In this document: positions 39,650-51,700 of the stretch, piece by piece | Layout: every line of letters begins with the position of its first letter | How positions within the stretch are numbered: the stretch's first letter is position 1 | Assembly: GCF_030936135.1 (NCBI RefSeq) | Contig: NC_082618.1 | Span: 6,297,034 to 6,361,033, forward strand | DNA length: 64,000 nucleotides | Origin: Gavia stellata | Lineage: Eukaryota > Chordata > Aves > Gaviiformes > Gaviidae | Direction: 5' to 3' | Position numbers and translations under genes: made by a program | The notes under the pieces: generated by a model | Told to the model about the DNA's origin: nothing | Databases searched by the model: none | What the model saw: only the letters and a program-made list of their open reading frames with translations

Positions 39650-39860
39650 ACCGCCACAACCGACCCTCACCCATTTCTGAGGGGACAAGGGTGGCGGACT
39701 GCGCCTTTAAATCCGCCCAGGAGGCTCCGCCCTTCCCCGCCGCTGGCCCCGCCCCGCTGCCGCGCGGCTCTTCCGGCTTCGGCTCCGCCCCTTCCGGCTC
39801 CGTTTCTTTAAGGCCCTTGAGGCGCAGCGGCGGGAGCGGTGGCGGTGAGAGGGGCTGAGG
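39650..39860. promoter_or_regulatory. CpG-rich bidirectional promoter, merlin-like gene (minus) and MRPS17 (plus)
   Basis: This short GC- and CpG-rich block lies between divergent genes and lacks a consensus TATA box. It has GC boxes (for example GGCCCCGCCCCG near 39745) and two CTTCCGGC ETS/GABP-type sites at 39770-39777 and 39791-39798. ETS sites are typical of promoters of nuclear genes for mitochondrial proteins. A candidate minus-strand first exon ends at a GTGAGG donor after 39671. A candidate plus-strand first exon ends at 39844 before GTGAGA. Start sites are inferred. Confidence 0.6.
39800..39844 (+). other. MRPS17: Candidate non-coding first exon of MRPS17
   Basis: A GC-rich stretch ending at the donor GGTGAGA fits a 5' UTR exon, because the exon carrying the start codon has its own acceptor (TTGCCAG before 41258). 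The 5' end is a guess. Confidence 0.4.
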
Positions 39861-41257
39861 GGTGGCCGTGGCGGCGACTGGGTGTGGGTGCCTGAGCATG
39901 GGGCGTTCCCTGGGCTGGAGCTGCTCTCTGCGAGGTGGCTGAGGTGCTGAGCCGACGTCCGGCGCTTGCGAGACAGGGCCTTCCTCATTAGCCCTGCTGG
40001 CAGGGAGGTTGCCGAGGCTGGGCCTGGTGCGGAGGGCTGTGGAGACGCGGAGGGAGAGGGGCGGGCGGGAGGCTCCCCATCTGTTTGAACTAATTCTTTT
40101 ATTCTCCTCTCTTCTGTGAGAGACGCCCAGCCTAGCTGTCTGGCTTCTGTCTTCCTGGTAGCTCCATTGTGCTTTGTGGGTGTTGCTTGTCTTGTACACG
40201 TTTGCCTCTCCCCGGCCTGGTCACTGTGTGGTTGGTGGTGGTTAGCCCTGTTTTGCAGAAGGAGGGCCTCTCATGCTGGCTCCTTCCTCCAGCACTGTGG
40301 GTCACACAGCTGAGTCAAGGATGGTGAAAGCAACCCTGAGCATTGCTGCTTGAAGCATTTCATCCTATGGATGTGTCTCTGTATCCCTAAACTTTTCTTT
40401 TGATGTGTTGCAACATCAAAGCAAGCATCATTTAGTCTTGTAAAATGGATAGATGGAGAATTCAACAGGTGTCAGTTCTGCTTAACAGTACACAGCTGGG
40501 TGGGAGAGAAAAAGTCATTCATCCTCATCATATTTAATATTGGTTCGAGTCTTCTAATGTTTAGCTATCTATTTTGCCTATGACTCTTGCAGAAGTGGTA
40601 TAGAAAGCTCTTCATAACTAAAGAAAACAAGTAAGGTAATAGAGTATAATTATTTACAGGAAACAACTAACTCAAAAGTGATTACACTTAGTGTAAGTCA
40701 GACAAGTCTTTGATATGTCATTTATGGTCTGAGAAGCTTATTAACTTTCTTAGGTTTCATCAGCTCAGCTAATAATGAGATAGACAGAAGCAAATGACTT
40801 TCTGAACAAAAGTTATAGGCTGGTCCCTGTTTGGGTTAACTGGTCATATATAGACCTGATGAACAGGTCTCCAGCAAAAACAGCAGCTGGAATATGAGTT
40901 AAATTTCATAATAACTTCCACGGCTATATATTTCTGTATTGTGTATGTGACAATTGGTATGATTCAAAGGAATTTTGTGGGGTAAGGGCTCATCCTCATA
41001 CTATTATGTCTGGCTTTACTGCCATCCTGAAGTAACTTTCCCTGGTAATGGGGACATGTTCATATCCCTTCTTATACTGTAAAACAAGGCTGAGGTAGTG
41101 CAATATATGGAGTTTTGAACTGCTTGTATGTACCCTGTTTTTCCAACAAAATGACCTAATTAAGCTGTTAGTCTGAAATAGAAATCATGATTTTGGTATT
41201 GATCAGAAACTGGTTATGATTTTGTTGTTAAAATAATGTCTGCTTGCTTGTTGCCAG
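39845..41257 (+). other. MRPS17: Intron 1 of MRPS17
   Basis: About 1.4 kb between the candidate 5' UTR exon and the exon with the start codon. The first 250 bases continue the CpG-rich promoter. I see nothing coding or repetitive in the rest. Confidence 0.4.
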
Positions 41258-41278
41258 GAACTGGATGACCATAACTAA

Positions 41279-42990
<1,712 letters not shown>

Positions 42991-43094
42991 TGGGGAGAAT
43001 ATTTAAACAGAGGGCTTTTCAGATTGTCTCATCTTTTCAGATGTTTGGGGCCCTGCTGTTGTATGTTAAATGTTTCAGTGAAATCTGTAGTCAA

Positions 43095-43100
43095 AATAAA
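43095..43100 (+). terminator. MRPS17: Polyadenylation signal AATAAA of MRPS17
   Basis: AATAAA about 105 bases after the stop codon would give a short 3' UTR, as is usual for ribosomal protein genes. A second AATAAA near 43564 could be an alternative end. Confidence 0.55.
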
Positions 43101-43119
43101 TAGTGAACATAGTTGCTTA

Positions 43120-45600
43120 TAAGAACAGATGTTACAGATTGGTAGGCACCTCAAATCTTTACATGAAAATACAGAGAAAATGTGAGTTTAGTGTTAACAC
43201 TTTATCTTGTTGCATGTAGTTTTGCCCCAAGCCTTGACAGTTTCAAAAGCCAGCTGCTCACTTGGAATGACTCTTCTGTATTGAGAAGGACAAGAATATG
43301 ACTGTATAATGTTTAAGTTTGGTGGGAGGGTCATTATATTATCTGATTGTTCTGTATTTCAGACAGTCTTCTGTGGTTTGTAGGATTACTTAAGACAATG
43401 CTATTAAACCTTTTGAAAGGAAGTGTAGAATTTTAAAACCAGCTACCTGCATGTGTCCTTATTTCCTCTTACAGTCACTCATACCACATTGCAGTATCTT
43501 CTAACTTACAAAAGATCTAACAAAAACAGAACCACTTGCCTTTTATAATGGCAGTAAGGTGAGAATAAACTTTGGGTAGCTTAGCATGGTTGCCTTTGTA
43601 ACCAGTCCAAAGGAAGTATTTTGTTCTGGGAGAGATGGATCTCTTTGAACTGCCAGCAGGAAGTAGAAACTGATGAGAATACAAAGCCAAAAAAGTAGAA
43701 GTAAAGATGGTTAGATTTAGTCTCATCAGAAAAGCTAATTAAAACAACACATTTTGGGAGTGATGCAGGTGCTGATTTAATATGAAACTAGAAGGCCATA
43801 GCAGTTAAGGATTAAAGATCACTTTCTCCTGCTACAGCTCTGGAGATCTTGTGTCCTGTCTTCCAGGACATAAAGCAAACTAAGAATGTGCACCTATTGG
43901 AGCAGCCTTGTGTTGCTGACTTTTCATTTAGATCTAAAGGGGCATCTGCCTCAAAACCCAGCATTTGTGGGGACAGTGTTCCATGTCCCTTTGTGGAGGG
44001 GAGCATGGTCTATTAAAGCTGTCAGAAATGAAGTGTCTACCTATCTCATTGTCCTAATGTTTAAGATCAGACGCTAAACAAGGTGTATTTGAACAGAGTT
44101 CCTCTGACCTAAAATATCTTTCTTTAAGAAACTGAGTCAGGTTACACTATAGGCTATCAGTGTTCTCTTCTGCTGTCATTGTGGTGTAAGTCATTTGCCC
44201 TTTAACTTCCTTCACCTGCACAAAATCAGTTTCAGCTGCCTTCAAACTGCTAACAAAGTCCAACTGAACTCAGCAAATTATTTGGGCCAGGGAGAAGGAG
44301 AAACAAGTTTTCTTCAGTGTTCAAAAGAAAAAGTACTGCTCTGTGAATGCTAGTCCTCAAGTATTGTTCTGCATGTCAGATCAATAAGCTGGGATGTCAG
44401 GACACCTTGACTCAGATGTCTCTCTGTAAATCAATAATGTGAACATGGTCTGTGACTTTGAGGAAGTGTCTTAAACATATGGCTGTAGGTTATTCTTGTT
44501 GATATGTTTGTTGAAGTGGTTTAGGTTTATGTGAATTACTTAGTAACTGTAGCTGGCTGATTAAGGCCCTTGTTGAACTGGAAGAAAAGCTGGGCTCTGA
44601 CTCCTGCTCAAGTGAATGTAAAATGTGAAACTTCATCCCTAGCAGAGATTGAGAGAAATCAGACCCAGGCTAGAACATGGCCCTGGGCTGTAGGAAATAC
44701 ACTTCAGTTGTATCTGAGCAGGCAGTGAAGGAACTTAACCCTTAGTACTTGGGATATGAGTGTTCTAATAACCAGATGTATAATGTGTATAAGAAATAGA
44801 AAAAGTTTCCTGTTTGGTTAATGAGTTGCATCTACATCTAATTGGGGAAGTAAAGCTTTCTCTGTATTTCCTGTGATTTTTCCTGAGTAGCTGTGAAAAT
44901 GTCATATTTTTTCAAAGATTGATTCATCACAGAAGGTTGTCAGGTTTTTTTTTGGTTTACGGGTAGGCTCTCGGAGGGTTGCTGGAGAGCTCAACATGCT
45001 GTCAAATCAAAATGGGATTAAATATACGTAGTCTGAAGTATAACTTGTTTTCTAAAAGAATGATGGCAATTGTAGGTTAACTGGTTTTTAAAGAGGCACC
45101 ACAAACATTGTACTTTACTGATGTTAAAGCACATTGCACGTGCTAGCCTCTGACTCTCACAGAGTGCTGATATAAAAATCATAAAATGCCAATGGAAACT
45201 GCATACTGAAATGATACAAACTTTGTGTGTGCTATGTAGAAAGATAAGGTTTGCTCATTGACTTCTTTTTTGTGTTTATTGGCTAGTTGCTTTTAGAACT
45301 GTTCTTTAACTGTTCTTTAACTGTTCTTTAGCCTAATTAAGTTTATTCTTAATTTAAAGTTATTTAAGGATTGGATGCAAGCACATGCCACCAATTGAGC
45401 CAAATTAAATATACTGTAGCTGGAACAGAGTGAAGAAACATTTCAAGTACATGTGGGTGAAAAAATGTACTTGGAGAGTAAGAAACAAGCTTTTTCACAT
45501 GATTAAAAAAAAATGCCTGGGCTCTTTCTTAGTGTTTTTCAGGCGAGCCCCTAAACCAGGGCTGGGCTCCCCCAAAAGCTGAGCAGCCGGGGGAAGGAGG
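43120..45600. other. Intergenic between MRPS17 and NIPSNAP2
   Basis: AT-rich until the CpG island begins near 45.55 kb. It holds three tandem 11-base units (CTGTTCTTTAA type) at 45299-45331 and a faint MIR-like segment near 44440-44480 (CTGTGACTTTGAGGAAGTGT). No gene is supported. Confidence 0.45.
45299..45331 (+). repeat. Three tandem copies of an 11-base unit
   Basis: CTGTTCTTTAA occurs twice, then CTGTTCTTTAG, directly head to tail. Small local duplication. Confidence 0.85.
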
Positions 45601-45623
45601 GGGGGTCCTGAGCGGTGGCAGTC

Positions 45624-45635
45624 CGCGCATGCGCA
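45624..45635 (+). promoter_or_regulatory. NRF-1 binding site
   Basis: CGCGCATGCGCA matches the NRF-1 consensus YGCGCAYGCGCR at every position. It is about 150 bases before the NIPSNAP2 start codon. NRF-1 drives nuclear genes for mitochondrial function. Confidence 0.75.
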
Positions 45636-45779
45636 CCTGTGGCTTCGCCCTCCGGGGGGCGTGGCCGGAGGACCACCACCCCCTTTCCCCCCTCTCCGGT
45701 GGCGGTGCGCCCCTCGCGTCCGGCGGCGGCGCTACAGCGCTCAGCCCCCTCCCCGGCCCAGGAGGGAGGCGGCCGGAGC

Positions 45780-45790
45780 AAGATGGCGGC
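45780..45790 (+). promoter_or_regulatory. YY1 site overlapping the NIPSNAP2 start codon
   Basis: AAGATGGCGGC matches the YY1 consensus AANATGGCGGC and includes the ATG and the two following Ala codons. The same overlap of YY1 site and start codon is known in many mitochondrial and ribosomal genes. Confidence 0.65.
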
Positions 45791-48700
45791 GCGAGTGCTG
45801 CTGCGGCGGAGCCTGGCGGGAGCCAGCGCCGTGCCGCGCCTCCCGCCCGGCGGCGGCCTGGCCCTCAGGTGAGCCCTGAGGGGGTGAGGCGGGCGGGAGA
45901 GGGCCGCCGAGGGAGGCTGGAGACGGAGCCGACGCCGCCCGCGCCTCCCCTCGCCCCGCTGCGTAGACTTCCCCCCCTCCCCTTTCCTGACTGGAAATGG
46001 CGCCCCGCTCCTCGGGGCAGCTGACGGGCCGGGCCCGCGACCCTCCCGGGGGGCGGGGAGTGCGACCCGCCCAGCGTGTCCTTCAAGGTCATGGGCCCCA
46101 AGGCCAGCCCCTTCCCCTCCCTCCCTCCCCCGTCCGCCCCTGGGTGGGGATGATGGCCGCGCTGCCGACCCACCGCGCCGCACCCCTGCCCTGCCCCGCC
46201 GGGCTCGGGGTGCCCGCCGCCTCCTGCCGCCTCTCCCCCGGGCTCAGGCTGCAGGCACAGCCCACCCCTGCAGGCAACAGGGTGCGCAGGCACCCCACGG
46301 CCACGTATCGCCGGGTGTCGGGGTGCACAGCCACCCTGCACGCATGTATTCCTGGTGTTGGGGTACGTGGGTGCTCTGCACCCAGATGTCCTTCGAGGAT
46401 CAGGGCGTACAGCTACATCCCAACTCCACCAGGCAACAGGGTGCATGGCCACCCTGCACCTCATGTCCTCTGGTGTCGGGGTGCGTGGCTGCACACACAA
46501 CAGCACCCTTTGGTGTCAGGGCACACAACCACTCCACGCTCACGGTGCCAGGTTGCACCCCTACCCAACATCCGTGGTTCCCCCGGTGTCAGGGTGCACG
46601 GCTGCACACACCAGCAACTTCCCGCCTTCACGATGCACAGCTGCACGTGGACCCCAGCATGTGTGTGCACCCCTTAGGTGTCAGGGCACATGTATTCATG
46701 CTTCCCTTCGGAGCTGGGATGTGTGTGCATGTGCATACAACACACAGGTGTCAGGGCACATGCACAGACACATCCATCAAGTTTTGGGGTGCAGACATTT
46801 GCATGCCCACGTGTCTGATGCGTGAAGGCTAAGACACATGCACACCTCTTGGGTGGCAAGGGTGCACACACGCATACACAGCTCTCAGCACACAGATGTG
46901 CACATATGTGTTTCGGGTATAGGAAGCAGACACACATGCTCCCTGGGTGTTGGAGACACAGAAGCGGCCAAGCTGGTATGGGTTTATGTACATTTCTTCC
47001 TCCCTTTCTTTGAAACAGGGAAAGCTGCTGTCTCAAGCCTCAGAATGGGCAGCAGCCCCTGTGCAAGACTAAAGGCATCACTGCAAGCAGCTGTTTAAAA
47101 CAGGAATGAGGAGAGTTGTGTAGAGGATATGTTGTGAGATTTTATGTGCATGTTTTGGAGTGTTTTTTCATTTCAAATAAACTTTGACATCTGTTTAGAC
47201 CACAGATCAAAACCTGTCAATTATAGACAAGTTGTTTTTCTTTCTCTTCCAGGCAGACATGGGTTTGTACAAAATCTAAATATTTGACCTGTTATCTCCC
47301 ACACAGTTTGTATTTTGTGCTAAAGCAGAAGCTAAGTGGGATAGAAATGTTTTCACCATCATTTTTAATCTAAGCAAGCTATTCAGCCTTATCCTTTTGT
47401 GTTCATAACCAATCTTTGTAGCAAGAAAGCTAAGCCCATAGGTAACATTTGTAGGATAAGAACTTGCTAGCAAAATCAAGTAGTGCCTTAAAAGATTGCA
47501 TGAAAAGTCTCTTTAATAAGTATTGTTCCCAGAAAATAAAAAATTGTGAAGTGTAATGCTGATTCCATATAGTGTGTATACATTCATTCTATGAGTATAT
47601 TTACATTTTCATTAGTGGTATTTGGGTTTTGGAACAATTTGGATCCAATATCTGTTTTACCTGAAACAGGTATAGTATTGTGGGGCATAACATTAAGAAG
47701 TTAGTTAAAAGTAGATCTTTTGGATGATGGGTTAGTTTTGAACTAATTTGTGGTTGGTGCTCACAGCTGGCAGTCCAAAGACATGAATTTAGTCCCTACT
47801 CTTCCAGAGCTAATCTTGGGTACATATTGCCCCCACAAGTGAACTAGTAATCAGTTCAGGGCTTCTTGATTTGTGGGTGTCTAGAACAACACCAGTAGTG
47901 TAGGACTTTGCTAAGGATATGGATTAAAAATAAGGCCCTAGCATCTCAGGTTGGGTGCACTGAATATCTGTTTTAATAAACTTCAGCTGTTACCATTCTT
48001 TTTTATAAGTAAAGTATATTTAGATGGATAGTCATGATTTGTTAGTCATTGTTCATGAGGAACTTTACAATTTCTGGGTAAAAGATTTTACATAAATGTA
48101 AAGTATTACTCATTTCATTGTATTGAATATTAAATATACCTGCAGTTTTAGGTGCAGTTTAACATTCAAGTTGTGAGACTCCTAATAGCAAAGGAGTTTG
48201 CTTTTCAGTATTATCCCCGTAACTCCAGCTTACTCTTGCTGCTGATGAAGCTGGTTCACAGAAAAAGCAACATGATTATTTGTCTCTTTCACCTTCAAAG
48301 TTTGCTGCAAACAATAATCCTCATAGAAGAGTGTTCTAAATACTAGTTTGCTATCATTGTTAAATAAAGAGGAGGAAATGATGGTGGTTTATAGATCCCC
48401 AGACTGGGATTGAGTTTTGCCTCCTAGAGCCCCATTTGCTGTCCAGCAAGCATTAGTGCTTTCTTTAAGGTATCTTTTTAAAACAGCTTGGGTTTATTAG
48501 GTGGGGTTTACCCCCTGTCACCTGGAGCAGCTTGTGTTCCTGTGTCACCTGATGCAGATGTCACAATACAACTGCAGTCACCTGTGCCTCTCTTCCCCCA
48601 GCTGAGATGGGAGATACATCTCCTCCAGGCAGCTGCGTACCCTCCATTCTGGCAACAGCCCTATCATGGAATGCCCTTTTAAATGCTTGCACTCTGGAAT

Positions 48701-51700
48701 GGCTGCTTAGCTTTCAGTGCAGTAACATGTTTGTATGTTTGTCTAGGGCCAAAGAAGGCAGCATTTTCCATAAATACACCAATAAGGTATTTACCAATTA
48801 CTTCTTAGCATTGAAGGCCATCTTGGCTGTAGTTATTCTTCTGGTTGTTGTTGTTTCTCCACTATGAAATACTTTTCTTCCATCCCCCTTTCACAGGGTG
48901 AACCAGTTCATTGTATTATTTCTCAGACATTGGGACTAAAAGGTTGATTGTTGAAAAACACTGTTAGTGTGAACTACTTTTGTGTAATACAGGCAGGCAT
49001 GTTCATGAAGATACTTTTCCCAAAGGAAGTTGAGGGTTTTCTCACCTTTTTTTTTTCCTTGAATTATTGTCAAAAACTTTTGATATCTGGAAGACAGCTT
49101 TATAGCTGAGGATTGATAGCTATTTTCTGGATCTCCTAGTCAGTAATTAAGGGTGAAAAGTTGACTTCTGAGGCAGGAAAAGGTTTACATTTCCAGCTGT
49201 AGTGCCACATTTTTAGTATGTCAGGGAAGTGTACTTGTGGAAACTGCATAAAGATTAGATTAAAAAAAAGGCAAAATTCTTCTGTTTCAAAGAAAAGGAA
49301 ATTGTGAATGTCGTACAAAGAATGTGGATCTGTACCCCTACATAGTACAGTTGCCAGAATTTGGAATTGGAGTATTTGCAGGCTGTCTGCTTCCTGCCAT
49401 TTGTAATTTTTCCCAAATTAGACTTTCATTATATTTTTTCTCTTGAAAGATGCGCTATTTAACTTTTCCTTTTTTAGAACTGTATTTAAGCAACATAGGA
49501 ACATATGGCAGTTACTTTCCTATTTACAGGGTACAAATTTCTCCTTATGCACACTGTCTTTTGCTCTTTTTCACTCTTGCCTGTGTACATCAGGACAGAC
49601 CCAGCCTTTTTGAGCAAAACCACTTGATTAAAAAGAAGATAAATAAGCAGCAAAAGCAGCCATCCACCCATTCCCTGCCATGCGCACAAAGAATAAAAGT
49701 GGATAGTGTATGGTTAACTGTTCAGCTCTGTGTCAAGTAAAATGATTTGTGAGCGGGTAAATTTCAGTGGGGAAAAAAATGCCTTTACCTTGCTAGGAAG
49801 TGGCTCAGTGGAAAGTTTTAGTAACAGACTTGTATGTAACTGTGTGTTATGATACTGTTTGCATTACACTTGATTGTGCCAATCTTCCCTGCATTGTCAG
49901 CATTTTCAAGACATGCTCAGTGACAGTATAATGTACTTGTTAATATGTAGGGGGCTGGTATCTTCAGCTAGCAGACCTCGTGAAGACAGTTGGTTAAAAT
50001 CACTATTTGTTCGCAAAGTCGATCCAAGGAAGGATGCTCACTCCAACCTTCTAGCCAAAAGAGAGACCAGCAGTCTGTATAAACTACAGAGTGAGTGATA
50101 TTTTTATATTTAACATTACCATTTTTTTATTCTGTTCCTGCATTTCTCATGTGATGTTGTTGTTTCAGTTCACAATGTAAAACCAGAATGTCTAGACGCC
50201 TACAACAAGCTTTGGTAAGTGTGCATATTATGTTTTCACATTTTAGACATATTGATTTGATCACAAGCTGTTGCGAAAATGGGCAAATATCATAATTATT
50301 TAGAGGGGTGGTGGAAAAATTCTGCTTTTACTTTCAGGGTATGGTGTTAAATAGATCATGTTATTCTTGTAGAGAGATGGCAAAAGATACTTTACTCAGT
50401 TCACCCCCTGCCTTCCCTCTTGGAGGTGTCATTTTCCTAAGCTGCAGTTTAGTATGATGCCTTTTCTGAAAACATTAGTGATATTTGTTGGAACAGCTCT
50501 CCCCCTTCCCTTAGTTGTCTTACAATTGCTGGTCCACGTGGGTAGATCCTGGTGTGCTAGCATGTCCCGCTCCAGCTGCCATGTAGGAATTTGTTGAGAG
50601 GGTGGTTATTGTCTGCATACAGGAAGGAAAGGGAGAGATCACTGGTAAGTAAAACTACGTGCCAGTATTAAATTAAAGTATAACTTCAAGGAGATTTTAA
50701 AAACCGAGGGGTTGACTTTCTCTCAGCTTATCTATATCCTTCTACAAAAGTAATGTTACTGAGATCTACTCTTAAAAGAGCTATGCAAATCCTTGGATAG
50801 GTTCTTTGCATTGGGGCGATATCCTCTACAGGGAGCAGTACTGTTAAGGGTTTTCCAAAAAGTTACGTAACGCTTTATAAAATGTATGAATTAGTAACAT
50901 TTTAAATTTATTACTTCAAGGACAGAATTGCAGAAATACTAGTCCTCTTCTGCCTATATAATCACTCCTCTGGAGCCAGCACAACTGCCTTTTCAAGAAC
51001 TGTATGTTTAAATTTGGAAATGTAGTAAGCCTCGCATGTTTTGAAACAGCAGTGCTTTCTCACTGACAGTGATCATCGTGTCAGTTAAATAAAACATTAT
51101 TAGCATAATGATACTCTATTGCAACCATTTTTTTAAGTGTGGTGTATTGGTGAGAACACCAGCTGGGCTGGAGGGTGGGGAAGAAGTTAACAACTCCTAG
51201 TTTATGTCCCCGACTCTGTTACTGGTTGGCTGTACAGCTGTGAGGAGGTCATCTAATATCTCTGTGCCTTCATGTGTTCAGCTTTGAAATGGGGCTAGAT
51301 AACCCAAAACTGTTTTCCTTGCTATACAAACACAGAAATGCACTAGAATAACATTCAATCATAAGGTATTTTTAGCTTTTTTGTTTAAAAATATAAATAC
51401 ACAGAGAAGCACAATCAGCATTCAAATGCTTTCTGTTTAAAAGCTTAACATAAACATGTCCAATTATACAAGACAGGGAACCACTTCTCCGCGGTATCTC
51501 ATGAGCTACCTAAATGTTGAGTGAAAGCAGAGGCTTTTATTTTCAGGAAAGAGGCAATAGCAAAGAAAGAAACTGCTGAGAGCAATCACATGAAATATGT
51601 GTGGTTAGATTTATTCTTTCCAAACCAAAACAAGTTTAAGAACTCCAGGGAAGGATAAAACTCAAGAATGGAGTAATAAAAAAAACCTAAGCCTTTCTGA

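Larger units (their letters stand above)
45600..45860 (+). promoter_or_regulatory. NIPSNAP2: CpG-island promoter of NIPSNAP2
   Basis: A GC- and CpG-dense block with no TATA box surrounds the first exon and continues into intron 1 to about 46.26 kb. It holds a perfect NRF-1 site and a YY1 site listed separately. This arrangement is typical of housekeeping genes for mitochondrial proteins. Confidence 0.7.

Noticed and set aside
39597-40199. 200-codon minus-strand frame across the CpG promoter
   Set aside because: Composition is GC-driven, it crosses the divergent promoter and continues into the MRPS17 side, and it has no homology that I recognise.
45551-46832. Several open frames of 130-226 codons on both strands around the NIPSNAP2 CpG island
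   Set aside because: They overlap in many frames, consist of Pro/Arg/Gly/Ala-rich low-complexity translations from GC-rich and minisatellite DNA, and only 45783-45868 belongs to a real exon.
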